DNA of 64,000 bases from Streptomyces sp. PR69 (GTDB lineage: Bacteria > Actinomycetota > Actinomycetes > Streptomycetales > Streptomycetaceae). The stretch lies in the NCBI RefSeq assembly GCF_026420845.1, contig NZ_JAOWCB010000006.1, forward strand, positions 186,001 through 250,000, written 5' to 3'. This document shows, piece by piece, positions 25,389 through 34,919 of the stretch (position 1 is its first letter; every line of letters starts with the position of its first letter). The translations under genes and the position numbers were made by a program. The notes under the pieces were generated by a model that made no database searches, was not told the DNA's origin, and saw nothing but the letters and a program-made list of their open reading frames with translations.

Positions 25389-25791
25389 AGCGGCACTCCT
25401 TTCGTCGCCTCGTCGCCCTCCATGATGAGCCATGCGCACCGCGGCCCCGCCGCGCACCCGTGCACCCATGCGCCCCCGGTGCGACCCGGAAGGGGCCTGG
25501 AAGGAATCCGGAAGGAATCGGAAAGTGATCTGCGAAACGTCCACAGTGTGAAATCGGCCCTCTGTCCTTTTCACTCTGGTGGGCTATCCTGCACGGCAGA
25601 GGATCCGGGCAGCGCAGCCCCCGGGTCCTTTTGCGTTTTCTGGCCGTTGTTACAGGCAGGTGAACAAAGGCTCACACTGGCTCTCAGGGCGCGGAGAGCC
25701 GGTGCGGAGCGACCGAAGGAACAACCGACCGACCGTAGGAAGCAGTGCCGCCGAGCCACGTCCTCGCAGGGACCGAGGAGGAAACGACGTT
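25389..25791. promoter_or_regulatory. Upstream region of glnR
   Basis: The 400-bp divergent gap holds the glnR promoter. A GTTAC at 25649-25653 followed after six bases by GTGAAC loosely resembles half of a GlnR box (gTnAc-n6-GaAAc), which would fit autoregulation. No complete -35/-10 pair stands out. A strong GAGGAGG at 25775-25781 serves the small ORF that precedes glnR. Confidence 0.3.
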
Positions 25792-25848
25792 ATGGGCGAG
25801 CTGATCACGCACCACTCGAAACCGACCCGGGCAGGTGGTCGGGGATGA
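25792..25848 (+). CDS. 18-aa ORF translationally coupled to glnR
   Basis: ATG 25792 has GAGGAGG ten bases upstream. It encodes [18 protein letters not shown] and stops at TGA 25846-25848, overlapping the glnR ATG (ATGA). The glnR start itself has only a weak site (GGTGG). The arrangement indicates that ribosomes finishing this ORF restart on glnR. Whether the peptide does anything is unknown. Confidence 0.6.
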   Translation: MGELITHHSKPTRAGGRG

Positions 25849-26627
25849 GTTCTCTGCTGCTGCTGACCAATGCCCTCCAGCCGTCGACGGAGGTGCTTCC
25901 GGCGCTCGGCCTGCTGCTGCACAGCGTCCGCGTCGCGCCGGCCGAGGGCCCGGCCCTCGTCGACACCCCCGGAGCGGACGTCATCCTGATCGACGGCCGC
26001 CGCGACCTTCCGCAGGTGCGGTCGCTGTGCCAGCTGCTGCGCTCCACCGGGCCCGGCTGTCCGCTGATCCTGGTCGTCACCGAGGGCGGGCTCGCCGCCG
26101 TCACCGCGGACTGGGGCGTCGACGACGTCCTGCTGGACACGGCGGGCCCCGCCGAGGTCGAGGCCCGGCTGCGGCTGGCCATGGGCAGACAGCAGATCGG
26201 CTCCGACGACTCCCCGATGGAGATCCGCAACGGCGATCTGTCGGTGGACGAGGCGACCTACAGCGCCAAGCTGAAGGGCCGGGTGCTCGATCTGACCTTC
26301 AAGGAATTCGAGCTGCTGAAGTATCTGGCACAGCACCCGGGGCGGGTCTTCACCCGGGCGCAGCTGCTGCAGGAGGTCTGGGGGTACGACTACTTCGGCG
26401 GCACCCGCACGGTCGACGTCCATGTGCGGCGGCTGCGGGCCAAGCTGGGGCCGGAGCACGAGTCCCTGATCGGCACCGTCCGGAATGTCGGCTACCGCTT
26501 CGTGGTGCCGGAGAAGGTCGAACGTGCCGCCGAAGAGGCCAAGGCGGCCGCGCTCGCCCGTTCGGAGGACACCCGCGAGGGTGCCGAAGAGAACCAGAAA
26601 GCGAGCGTTCGCCCTGCCCAGAGGTAG
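25845..26627 (+). CDS. glnR: GlnR, global nitrogen regulator (orphan OmpR-type)
   Basis: 260 aa. It begins [26 protein letters not shown], as in S. coelicolor GlnR. The atypical receiver (about 1-115) lacks a paired kinase in the neighbourhood, and an OmpR winged helix (about 130-225: [53 protein letters not shown]) is complete. GlnR activates or represses ammonium transport, glutamine synthetase and nitrate genes, and in Streptomyces crosses with PhoP. The C-terminal 35 residues are charged and disordered. A LacI regulator follows 24 bp later. Confidence 0.94.
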   Translation: MSSLLLLTNALQPSTEVLPALGLLLHSVRVAPAEGPALVDTPGADVILIDGRRDLPQVRSLCQLLRSTGPGCPLILVVTEGGLAAVTADWGVDDVLLDTAGPAEVEARLRLAMGRQQIGSDDSPMEIRNGDLSVDEATYSAKLKGRVLDLTFKEFELLKYLAQHPGRVFTRAQLLQEVWGYDYFGGTRTVDVHVRRLRAKLGPEHESLIGTVRNVGYRFVVPEKVERAAEEAKAAALARSEDTREGAEENQKASVRPAQR

Positions 26628-26651
26628 GTCACCCCGCGTAGACTGCCGCGC

Positions 26652-27677
26652 GTGGCCAAGGTGACGCGGGACGATGTGGCGCGACTGGCGGGTACGTCGA
26701 CCGCCGTCGTGAGCTACGTCATCAACAACGGACCCCGGCCGGTCGCCCCGGCCACGCGCGAGCGTGTCCTCGCCGCGATCAAAGAGCTTGGCTACCGGCC
26801 CGACCGGGTCGCCCAGGCGATGGCGTCGCGGCGCACGGACCTCATAGGCATGATCGTGCCCGACGCGCGGCAGCCGTTCTTCGCGGAGATGGCGCATGCC
26901 GTGGAGCAGGCCGCGGCGGAGCGCGGAAAGATGGTCCTCGTCGGGAACTCCGACTATCGCGACGAGCGCGAGGTCCACTATCTGCGGGCCTTCCTCGGCA
27001 TGCGGGTCTCCGGGCTGATCCTGGTCAGCCAGGGCCCGAGCGAGCGGGCCGCGGCGGAGATCGAGGCGTGGGACGCGCGCGTGGTGCTGCTGCACGAGCG
27101 GCCCGAGGCGATCGACGACGTGGCCGTCGTCACCGACGACATCGGCGGCGCGCAGCTCGCCACCCGCCATCTGCTGGAGCACGGCCACCCGTACGTCGCC
27201 TGCCTCGGCGGCGTCGAGTCGACCCCGGCGGTCGGCGACCCGGTGGCCGACCACGTCGAGGGCTGGCGGCGGGCGATGCTGGAGTCCGGCCGGGAGACGG
27301 AGGGCCGGCTCTTCGAGGCCCCGTACAACCGGTACGACGCCTACCGCATCGCCCTGAAGCTCCTCTCCGGCCCCGAGCGGCCCCCGGCGATCTTCTGCTC
27401 CACCGACGACCAGGCGATCGGCGTGCTGCGGGCGGCCCGCGAGCTGCGGATCGACGTGCCGACACAGCTGGCGGTGGCCGGCTTCGACGATGTGAAGGAA
27501 GCCGCGCTGACGGACCCGCCGCTGACGACGGTCTCCTCCGACCGCCCGGCGATGGCCCGCGCGGCGGTCGACCTGGTCCTGGACGACGGTCTGCGCGTCT
27601 CCGGCTCGCGCCGGGTGCGGGTCAAGCAGTTCCCCTCGGGCCTGGTCATCCGCCGCTCCTGCGGCTGCGGCGGCTGA
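26652..27677 (+). CDS. LacI-family transcriptional regulator
   Basis: 341 aa. A standard LacI head ([53 protein letters not shown]) and a periplasmic-binding-like domain ([57 protein letters not shown]) are clear. GTG 26652 fits the family. The C-terminus ends RRSCGCGG. It follows glnR closely in the genome of other Streptomyces too, from memory. Its sugar effector is unknown. Confidence 0.9.
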   Translation: MAKVTRDDVARLAGTSTAVVSYVINNGPRPVAPATRERVLAAIKELGYRPDRVAQAMASRRTDLIGMIVPDARQPFFAEMAHAVEQAAAERGKMVLVGNSDYRDEREVHYLRAFLGMRVSGLILVSQGPSERAAAEIEAWDARVVLLHERPEAIDDVAVVTDDIGGAQLATRHLLEHGHPYVACLGGVESTPAVGDPVADHVEGWRRAMLESGRETEGRLFEAPYNRYDAYRIALKLLSGPERPPAIFCSTDDQAIGVLRAARELRIDVPTQLAVAGFDDVKEAALTDPPLTTVSSDRPAMARAAVDLVLDDGLRVSGSRRVRVKQFPSGLVIRRSCGCGG

Positions 27678-27815
27678 CGCGGCGCACGGCTGACGCCTCC
27701 GGCCGCGCGGTTCTTTGGCCCAGGGGCGGCCCTCCGGCCTGGGGCTCCGGCCTGGGTGCGACTCTCCGGCCCAGAGGGGGCCTCTCCGGCCCGGGGAGGA
27801 TCTCAGCCCGGGGCG

Positions 27816-28127
27816 TCAGCCCACCTTCTGGATCAGCTCCTGACGCTGCCGGTCACCCAGGCCCCCGGCCCGGCGGTTGGCGTCGATCCCGATCTCATCC
27901 ATCAGGGCCGTCACCTTGGCCGGGCCCAGACCGGGACAGGCCCTCAGCAGCTGGGACACCTTCGTCTTGCCGACGATCGTGTCGTCCTGGGCCTTCTTCA
28001 GCACCTGGCTCAGCTTCTTGTTGCCGGTGCGGAGGGAATCCAGCAGCTGCGACCTGGCCTTGCGCGCCTCGGCGGCCTTCTCCAGCGCCGCCTTGCGCTG
28101 CTCGGGGGTCATGGAAGGCAGGGGCAT
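27816..28127 (-). CDS. Actinobacterial IHF-like nucleoid protein (mIHF/sIHF paralogue)
   Basis: 103 aa. It aligns by eye with mycobacterial-type integration host factor: MTPEQRKAALEKAAEARKARSQLLDSLRTGNKKLSQVL, then IVGKTKVSQLLRACPGLGPAKVTALMDEIGI and RAGGLGDRQRQELI. The central helix-two-turn-helix contacts DNA in sIHF. The canonical Streptomyces sIHF is a housekeeping gene elsewhere; this is probably a second copy, with a divergent middle (LDSLRTGNKKLS). ATG 28127 has GGGAGAACC upstream; the open frame to 28169 is not family-like. Confidence 0.85.
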   Translation of the reverse strand: MPLPSMTPEQRKAALEKAAEARKARSQLLDSLRTGNKKLSQVLKKAQDDTIVGKTKVSQLLRACPGLGPAKVTALMDEIGIDANRRAGGLGDRQRQELIQKVG

Positions 28128-28248
28128 GGTGGTTCTCCCGGTAGGGGGCACATATCCGATGTCCGACATGTGCCCCGGCCCCGGACCCGAGAACGCCGAC
28201 GCGCCGGGGTTTCACCCGGCTGAACCAGCCGCCGTTACGACCTCCCCG

Positions 28249-28938
28249 CTACGCCCTCCCGCCGCAGATCACGTCGTACGGCCGTCCGATGGCGACGGTG
28301 AGCTGCATCGGCTCGGTCGTCCCGGCCGGGCACTGCGCCTCCTCCTCGACAAGGCCGAGCACCTTGAACACATCCCCGCCGCCGGAGGCACACGCCACCT
28401 CCTGCGCCGACGAGGTCACACAGTCCCCCTCCACCAGCTGCCCGCCGCCGGCCCCCGGATCACCGGGATGGTCCCCGGACAGATTCCGCCCGCAGACGGT
28501 CTTGGTGGGGATGCCCCCGTCCCCGTCCCCGTCGTCCGACCCGAACGACACCTTCACCTGAATGATCAGATCCGTGCCGCCCGGACACTGCACCGCATTC
28601 GGCAGAATGCTGGCGTCCTTGATCTCCAGCGCCTTGAACGTCGCCCCGGGGTCGCCGCAGTCCAGCGCCCTGTACCCATCGGGCGCCCGCTCGGGATCGG
28701 GCCCACCGCAGTCCCCGACCTCCCAGGACCCGCCCTTCCCGTCCGACGCGGACGACGGCGACGCGGACGCGGTGGCCGACGCCCCGGAGCCCCCGGACCC
28801 CCCGCCGTCATCCCCGAAGAGCTTCGAGGCCCCGTACCCCAGCCCGAGCATCACGGCAAGGATCACCAGTACGGGCAGACACCCTCCCGACCGTCTCTGA
28901 TTCGGTGCCGGGTTGGGCATACCGCCTTGCGAAGCCAT
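28249..28938 (-). CDS. Membrane-anchored LppU-like protein with two Cys-rich repeats
   Basis: 229 aa. One transmembrane helix (CLPVLVILAVMLGLGYGASKLF, about 20-42) is followed by a Ser/Gly linker and two similar extracellular modules. Each has VGDC or VEGDC, a Cys pair, and a late VCG (GIPTKTVCGRNL and GRPYDVICGGRA). This is the layout of Streptomyces LppU/SCO3897-type proteins of unknown role. Confidence 0.75.
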   Translation of the reverse strand: MASQGGMPNPAPNQRRSGGCLPVLVILAVMLGLGYGASKLFGDDGGGSGGSGASATASASPSSASDGKGGSWEVGDCGGPDPERAPDGYRALDCGDPGATFKALEIKDASILPNAVQCPGGTDLIIQVKVSFGSDDGDGDGGIPTKTVCGRNLSGDHPGDPGAGGGQLVEGDCVTSSAQEVACASGGGDVFKVLGLVEEEAQCPAGTTEPMQLTVAIGRPYDVICGGRA

Positions 28939-29009
28939 GTGTTCCCCCTACTGAAAGCTAACGACGCGATGCGTTGACAGACCGCGGACAGTGACGCGCC
29001 ATGAGCACC

Positions 29010-29654
29010 TCACGGTTCCCCCTCCGGGGGAAGGCGGGCCAGCACGTGGGCATCGAGGAAGCCCCGTTCGGAGGCTGGGTCGTGGAACAGCCGGGCGAAC
29101 GGGACCAGCCCGGCCCCGGCCAGCAACTCGGCGAACCGGTCCACCGGCCAGCTGTATGCGGGCGTCACCTTGTGGTCGAAACGGACCGGCTCCGGCCCGT
29201 CGGTGGCGAAGAACGAGACCAGGAGCAGGCCCCCTGGCGCCAGCACCCGCACCTGCTCGGCAAGCAGCGCGGGCAGATCCCCCGGCGGGGTGTGGATCAT
29301 CGAGTAGTGGGCCAGTATGCCGCCGAGCGCGCCGTCCTCGACCGGCAGGGCCTCCATCCGCGCCTCGTCGAACCGCAGCGCCGGATGGGCCCGCCGGGCA
29401 TGGTCGACCATGCCCGGGGAGAGGTCCACCCCGAAGGCGTCCAGCCCGAGGTCGTGCAGCATGGCCGTCAGATGCCCGGGCCCGCATCCGACATCGGCGG
29501 CCCGCGGGTTCCCCGTCCCGCGCACCAGCTCGGCGAAGGTGCCGATCATGGCTCGCGCGAACGGCTGCGTCTCCAGCCGATCGGCGAACATCGACGCATA
29601 CAGCTCGACGATCCCGTCGTAGGCTGCCTTGGTCTCGTCCTGGTACTCCACCAC
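29010..29654 (-). CDS. Class I SAM-dependent methyltransferase
   Basis: 214 aa. Methyltransferase fold with motif I AADVGCGPGHLTAML, motif II acid in GLDAFGVDLSPGMVDHAR and a post-motif VRVLAPGGLLLVSFF. The substrate is unknown. It starts MVEYQDETKAAYDGIVELYASMFADRLE, typical of UbiE-like enzymes in Streptomyces. ATG 29654 is used. The neighbours give no pathway. Confidence 0.88.
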   Translation of the reverse strand: MVEYQDETKAAYDGIVELYASMFADRLETQPFARAMIGTFAELVRGTGNPRAADVGCGPGHLTAMLHDLGLDAFGVDLSPGMVDHARRAHPALRFDEARMEALPVEDGALGGILAHYSMIHTPPGDLPALLAEQVRVLAPGGLLLVSFFATDGPEPVRFDHKVTPAYSWPVDRFAELLAGAGLVPFARLFHDPASERGFLDAHVLARLPPEGEP

Positions 29655-29889
29655 GACGAGAAGCTAACATCGTGCCCGTTCGCAACCCTTCCCCGCCCCG
29701 TGCCGACCTCCGCCACAGGAACGGCCGACGTACCCGGCCGGGCCAGGCCACGGTGACCGGCCTTGTGAGCCATGTGCTCCCTCTCCGATACGGCGGCGCA
29801 ACGCGCCCCAAGGCCAGACCGCTTCCGGACCGCGCCCTATGCCTCAACTGCCGTAACTTAGAGGGGACATTCATCTGTCGGGGGCGCTT

Positions 29890-31109
29890 ATGCCGTACGA
29901 GGACGAGACAAGCATCGGTGACCGGATCGGCCGGTTGCGTCTGCGCCGCGAACTCACCCAGGAACAGCTCGCCGAGGCCGCGCACGTATCCGTAGACACA
30001 GTACGGAAGTTGGAGCAGAACCAGCGGCTGACCGCCCGGCTGTCACGCTCAACCAGCTTGCGCACGCGCTGGATGTCGAGACGTCGGCCCTGGTCGGCCA
30101 GCCGACCACCTTCGAGGCCCGCAGCGAAGGGGACGAGCCGTCAGTGCTCGCCCTGCGACGGGCCGTCTCGCCGGTCTCCGACATTCTCGGTGAGGACCCG
30201 GACCCCGAAGATCCGCCGTCGACAGGCGCGTTGCGCACCTCTTTCCGCTCGACGGAGCGCATTCGCCGTGAGGGTCGGATGGGCGAGATCGGCGCGCTTC
30301 TGCCCCAGTTGATCCGCGACGCGCGGGCGGCGGCCCGGTCGCATCACGGAGCCTCGCAGAAGTCGGCCTACGCCGTACTCGCCGAGGCATATCAGGTCGC
30401 GGCGACTACTCTCACCGCCCTCGGCAAGGAAGACGCCGCCTTCGCCGCGATGGAACGCGCCACGGATGCCGCACGGCGCTCGGACGACCCCCTTCTGGAG
30501 ACCGTGGGCGCCTCCACGCTTGCGTGGATCTTCACCAAACAGGGCCGCCTGGAGGACGCCGAACGTCTCGCGCTCCATTACGCCGACCGGAACGAACCCG
30601 GATTCCGCTCCAGGCCTCTCGAGCTTTCCCTCTGGGGAATCCTCCTTCTCCGCGCGGCGACGGCGACGGTGCGCCAAGGTGAGCGCACATACGACCGCGT
30701 GGAGGAACTGCTGCGCATGGCAGCGGCGGCAGCCGCCGGCATCGGCCGAGACCGGCTCGACTACGCGACTCCGTTCGGCCCCACCAACACCGGCGTGGCG
30801 AAGGTGAACTTCCTGGTCGAGATGGAGAGCAGCCAGGAGGCGATCACCGCGGCCCGAACCATCCCGGACGTCCGGTCGCTCCCGCCGACCTGGCGGGCCC
30901 GCTTCCATGTGGATCGTGCCCTCGCCTACGCGGACCTCGACCGCGATGAGCACGCTGCCCACGCACTGCTGCTGGCGGAGCGGGACGCCCCCGAGTGGAT
31001 GCGCTACCACGGCACCGCCCGCCGCCTCGTCGCCGACCTCCGCGCCCGCGAGCGCCGCCGGGTTTCCCCGGTGACCGAACTGGCGGACCGGTTGCGCCTG
31101 GACCGGTAG
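29890..31109 (+). pseudogene. XRE regulator with TPR-like C-terminus, split by a one-base deletion
   Basis: From ATG 29890 an XRE helix-turn-helix is read (DRIGRLRLRRELTQEQLAEAAHVSVDTVRKLEQNQRLTARL). Near 30043 the frame breaks; one base earlier the other frame continues TLNQLAHALDVETSALVGQP and on to a TPR-like helical domain ending at TAG 31109. The two halves together make a normal regulator of about 405 aa. Adding one base in the region 30040-30045 restores it. No slippery sequence is there, so this is a mutation or a sequencing error. Confidence 0.75.
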
Positions 31110-31309
31110 GACGTGACGTCCTACTCGTACTGAGAAATGGCACACAGCGTCACTGCTGCATGGCCGTACGCGTAGCGGCGAGCACGCGCGCCCGTCCGCG
31201 CCCCGGGACGCTGCGGCAGCTCCCCGACGGCGGCAGGGCATTCGGAACCGGCCGGGCCCGGCCGCGGCGTACCGTTCTGAGTGTCAGGTCAGACCGAACG
31301 GAGTCCAGG

Positions 31310-32533
31310 ATGCCCCAGCACAGCGACACCGCTTCAACCTTCGGCCAGCGAGTCCAGGCCGCCCGCGAACGGACCGGGAAGACCCGCGCCGTCGTCGCAG
31401 GCCTCATGGGCCACTCCGTCGAGTGGGTCAAGGCCATCGAGCGCGGCGCCATCGGCATGCCCCGCCTGCCCAAGCTGATCCAACTCGCCCACATCCTCGG
31501 TATCGAGGACCTTTCAGAGCTCACCGGGGACGAACGGATCGCCGCTGTCACCTACATCAAGGCCGTTCACGATGACCTGCCCGTCGTCAAGCGAGCGCTG
31601 ACCACGTATCAGCTCCAGCCCTCCGGTCGCGAGCCCGAGACGCCGCAGGCACTCGTCGCCAGAGTGCGCAAGGCGTGGCGGCTGTGGCACTCCGAGGGCG
31701 ACCACAGGACCGGCATCGTCGCCCTGCTGCCCGACCTCCTCGCGGACGCCCAGCACTCCGCCCGCGCGCTGGAAGGCGCCGACCGCCGCCGGGCTCTCGT
31801 CGCTCTGGCCGAGACCTACCATCTGGCGCAGCTGTACCTGTCGTTCCAGCCGGTGCCCGACCTGGTGACGATGACAGGCGACCGGGCCATGGCCGCTGCG
31901 CAGGACGCCGACAGCCCCCGCGCGATCGCGGCCGCCGCCTGGTACATGAACCATGTCCACCGTGACGCCGGGGAGGCCGCTGAGGCACGCGTCGAGCTTG
32001 CCGAGGACGCCGCGAGTCTCCTGCGCCGGGATGACGACGACCCCGAGGACATCGCCCGCCGCGGGCTGCTGTTCCTGGCCGTGGCTCTGTCGTTCGCCAA
32101 GACGGGGCAGGCGGGGGACGCGTGGCGGTACTGGGACAAGGCCGACGCGGAAGCCAGGAAACTGGGTGACGACTATGCCCACCCCTGGCTCATCTTCGGA
32201 CGGGGCATCGTCCACGGGTACGCGATCACAATGCAGAACGACTTCGTCCAGCCCGCTCGAGCGGTCGAGGCGGCGAACGATCTGGACCTGGAGCAGATCC
32301 CTTCCGCGACGCGACGCTCGTATCACCTGATCGAGACCGCCCGGGCGCACAACCTGCTCGGCGAAGGCGTCGCGGCGGTATCGCTACTGCGCAAGGCACA
32401 CGAGGAATCCCCCGAGACGGTCCGCTTCAACCTGCACACCCGCTCGGTGCTGCCGGAGCTGGCGAAGTCCGGGCCGCGGATGGTGCAGAACGATGCCCGG
32501 CGGCTGGCACGCGAGATCGCCGTACCCGTGTGA
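31310..32533 (+). CDS. XRE-family regulator with TPR-like C-terminal domain
   Basis: 407 aa. HTH at about residues 12-62 (FGQRVQAARERTGKTRAVVAGLMGHSVEWVKAIERGAIGMPRL); the rest is a helical repeat domain (AWRLWHSEGDHRTGIVALLPDLLADAQ, then AWYMNHVHRDAGEAAEARVELAEDAASLL). Such proteins resemble pleiotropic XRE regulators that sense small peptides or hormones. It directly follows a broken relative (29890-31109). A Zn-like small protein (32654-32872) is downstream. ATG 31310 is used. Confidence 0.85.
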   Translation: MPQHSDTASTFGQRVQAARERTGKTRAVVAGLMGHSVEWVKAIERGAIGMPRLPKLIQLAHILGIEDLSELTGDERIAAVTYIKAVHDDLPVVKRALTTYQLQPSGREPETPQALVARVRKAWRLWHSEGDHRTGIVALLPDLLADAQHSARALEGADRRRALVALAETYHLAQLYLSFQPVPDLVTMTGDRAMAAAQDADSPRAIAAAAWYMNHVHRDAGEAAEARVELAEDAASLLRRDDDDPEDIARRGLLFLAVALSFAKTGQAGDAWRYWDKADAEARKLGDDYAHPWLIFGRGIVHGYAITMQNDFVQPARAVEAANDLDLEQIPSATRRSYHLIETARAHNLLGEGVAAVSLLRKAHEESPETVRFNLHTRSVLPELAKSGPRMVQNDARRLAREIAVPV

Positions 32534-32541
32534 TCGCTGAG

Positions 32542-32588
32542 GGGGCAGGAACTCTGCCCCTGGGCAAGGGGGTAGGGACTCTGCCCCC
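32542..32588. promoter_or_regulatory. Two tandem dyads between the XRE gene and a small gene
   Basis: GGGGCAGGAACTCTGCCCC (32542-32560) is an inverted repeat with 6-bp arms, and GGGGGTAGGGACTCTGCCCC (32568-32587) is a close copy, 26 bp on. They sit between the XRE stop and the 32654 gene, so they are a plausible operator for that small gene's promoter. Confidence 0.5.
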
Positions 32589-32653
32589 TGCGCCCTGATG
32601 CCCGGCCTACCGTCAGTGACGTAGCGATCACTGCGATCCTGAGGGAATCACCC

Positions 32654-32872
32654 ATGCCGGACATCGAGTACAGCCAGCCCCCGTCGTGCGTCTACTGCCC
32701 CGAGCAGGGCCCGGACGCCTGCGTAAGGCTGACCTACCCGTCCCCCGAGAGCCCGGGCGAGCCCGTCTTCGCGCACACCGATTGCGCCACGGCGCGCGGC
32801 ATCGTCCCGCTGTACCGGCCCACCGACCCGCTCGTAGGTTTTGGCCGCCGCGGGCAGGAGGCGGCGCGGTGA
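32654..32872 (+). CDS. Small Cys-containing protein, 72 aa, unknown
   Basis: Starts MPDIEYSQPPSCVYCPEQGPDACVRLTY, then a conserved-looking VFAHTDCATARGIVPLYRPTDPLVGF. The CVYC, two later Cys residues and a His suggest a small zinc-binding fold. Genes of this type are common next to XRE/TPR regulators in Streptomyces. It lies 120 bp after the XRE gene, behind two tandem dyads. No function is assigned. Confidence 0.65.
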   Translation: MPDIEYSQPPSCVYCPEQGPDACVRLTYPSPESPGEPVFAHTDCATARGIVPLYRPTDPLVGFGRRGQEAAR

Positions 32873-33044
32873 GCGAGGCGACCCGGCGGGGCAAGACGTG
32901 ACCGGCTTTCCGCCCCCCGCTGAGCCCGCCCATCCCCGCCGCCCACCCTTATATGCCCACCTTTATATGGGGCATACAGGCTTCTGCGCCGCTTCTCAGG
33001 GCGGACTCAGACAGTTCTCATCTCCGGGTCGAAGACTCGTTGCC

Positions 33045-34163
33045 ATGACGGACTACTACCGCCGAGGCGGCGACGAGCACAGCGAAGGTCAGCAGCGGCA
33101 GCCGTACGGCCAGGGTGGATACCCGCCCCCGCCGCCGTACCGGCCCGGGTACGAGCCGCAGAGTGCCACGCCCCCGGTGACCGTGTGGCCGGGGGACGGC
33201 GGGGCGGGGTATCAGCCGCCGGGGGAGGTCGTCGTGCAGGCGTCGGCCGCGGCGGCGCCGGTGGGGCCGGAGGGCGGGCGGCGGGCGCGGGCCAAGCGGC
33301 CGGTGGCGCTGTTCGCGGCCGTGGCGATCGTGGCGGCCGGCATCGGGGGCGGGGCGTCCGCGCTGGTGCAGGGGCTGGCCGGGGGCAGCGGCAGCGGGTC
33401 CGCCGGAAACGCGGTGACCGGCACCAATGTGTCGCAGAGCAGCAAGGGCACCGTCGCCGGTGTCGCCCAGGCCGTGTCGCCGAGCATCGTGGAGATCAAC
33501 GCCGCCTCCGGGAGCGGACAGTCGACCGGCTCCGGGGTGATCATCACCGCGGACGGCGAGATCATCACCAACAACCACGTCGTGGCCGGGGCCTCCGCGA
33601 TCCAGGTGAAGCTCAGCGACGGCAAGACCTACGACGCGCATGTCGTCGGCACGGACTCCTCCAAGGACCTCGCGCTGATCAAGCTGGAGGGGGCCAGTGG
33701 CCTCAAGGCGGCGACGCTGGGCGACTCCGACAAGCTCCAGGTCGGCGACGAGGTGGTGGCCATCGGTTCGCCCGAGGGGCTGACCGGCACCGTCACCAGC
33801 GGCATCGTCTCGGCGCTCGACCGGGACGTCACCGTCTCCCGGGAGCAGGGCCAGGAGTACGGCCAGGGCCAGGGCGGACAGCGCGGCTGGCCGTTCGAGT
33901 TCGGCGGGCAGCAGTTCAACGGCGACACGGGCTCGTCGAAGACGACGTACCAGGCCATCCAGACCGACGCCTCCCTCAACCCCGGCAACTCCGGCGGCGC
34001 GCTGATCAATATGAACGGCGAGGTCATCGGCATCAACTCCGCCATGTACTCGCCCAGCGCCGCCACCGGCTCCACCGCGGGCAGCGTCGGCCTCGGCTTC
34101 GCCATCCCGGTCAACGACGTCAAGGCCGACCTGGACGCCCTCCGCTCGGGCTCCTCCAGCTGA
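33045..34163 (+). CDS. Membrane-anchored S1C (HtrA/DegP-like) serine protease
   Basis: 372 aa. A Pro/Gly/Tyr-rich cytosolic head, one transmembrane helix (PVALFAAVAIVAAGIGGGASALV, about 85-108), then an extracellular trypsin-like domain. Triad blocks are ITNNHVVAGA (His), KDLALIKL (Asp) and NPGNSGGALIN (Ser). It ends after the protease fold; there is no PDZ domain, unlike full HtrA. ATG 33045 is used. The two-component pair follows 30 bp later, so envelope stress is a likely theme. Confidence 0.9.
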   Translation: MTDYYRRGGDEHSEGQQRQPYGQGGYPPPPPYRPGYEPQSATPPVTVWPGDGGAGYQPPGEVVVQASAAAAPVGPEGGRRARAKRPVALFAAVAIVAAGIGGGASALVQGLAGGSGSGSAGNAVTGTNVSQSSKGTVAGVAQAVSPSIVEINAASGSGQSTGSGVIITADGEIITNNHVVAGASAIQVKLSDGKTYDAHVVGTDSSKDLALIKLEGASGLKAATLGDSDKLQVGDEVVAIGSPEGLTGTVTSGIVSALDRDVTVSREQGQEYGQGQGGQRGWPFEFGGQQFNGDTGSSKTTYQAIQTDASLNPGNSGGALINMNGEVIGINSAMYSPSAATGSTAGSVGLGFAIPVNDVKADLDALRSGSSS

Positions 34164-34193
34164 CCAGGGCAGATCGCGTGCGAGGCTGAAGGC

Positions 34194-34919
34194 ATGACTG
34201 CTACCGGTGAAGGCGGACGCATCCTGATCGTCGACGACGAGCCCGCCGTACGCGAAGCCCTCCAGCGCAGCCTCGCCTTCGAGGGGTACGACACCGAGGT
34301 CGCCGTCGACGGCGTCGACGCCCTGGCACGGGCGGAGTCGTACAGACCCGACCTGGTCGTCCTCGACATCCAGATGCCCCGCATGGACGGGCTGACCGCG
34401 GCCCGCAGGCTCCGCTCGTCCGGCTCGCGGGTGCCGATCCTGATGCTCACGGCGCGCGACACCGTCGGCGACCGGGTCACGGGGCTGGACGCGGGCGCGG
34501 ACGACTACCTGGTCAAGCCGTTCGAGCTGGACGAGCTGTTCGCCCGCATCCGCGCCCTGCTGCGCCGCAGCTCCTACGCGGCGGACGCGGGCGCGGCCCC
34601 GGCCGACGACATCCTGTCCTTCGCCGATCTGCGGATGAACCTGGCGACCAGGGAGGTCGTCCGCGGCACGCGCCGGGTGGAGCTGACCCGCACCGAATTC
34701 ACCCTGCTGGAGCTGTTTCTGGCGCATCCGCGCCAGGTCCTGACCCGGGAGCAGATCCTCAAGGCGGTCTGGGGCTTCGACTTCGAGCCGAGCTCCAACT
34801 CACTGGATGTGTATGTGATGTATCTGCGCCGCAAGACGGAGGCGGCGGGCGAGCCGCGCCTGGTGCACACGGTGCGCGGGGTGGGCTACGCCCTGCGCGA
34901 GGGGTCGGCCGCCGAGTGA
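34194..34919 (+). CDS. OmpR-family response regulator
   Basis: 241 aa. Receiver domain with [16 protein letters not shown], phospho-Asp in [14 protein letters not shown], Thr in [13 protein letters not shown] and Lys in [17 protein letters not shown]. The winged helix begins about residue 145 ([36 protein letters not shown]). Its stop overlaps the GTG of the kinase gene. It resembles MprA in form. Confidence 0.93.
   Translation: MTATGEGGRILIVDDEPAVREALQRSLAFEGYDTEVAVDGVDALARAESYRPDLVVLDIQMPRMDGLTAARRLRSSGSRVPILMLTARDTVGDRVTGLDAGADDYLVKPFELDELFARIRALLRRSSYAADAGAAPADDILSFADLRMNLATREVVRGTRRVELTRTEFTLLELFLAHPRQVLTREQILKAVWGFDFEPSSNSLDVYVMYLRRKTEAAGEPRLVHTVRGVGYALREGSAAE

Noticed and set aside
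26978..27465. Minus-strand ORFs opposite the LacI gene
   Set aside because: Arg/Ser/Pro-rich composition typical of shadows; the LacI frame is clear.
32868..32900. Ten-codon ORF overlapping the 32654 gene end (GTGA)
   Set aside because: Too short to support; no conservation can be judged.
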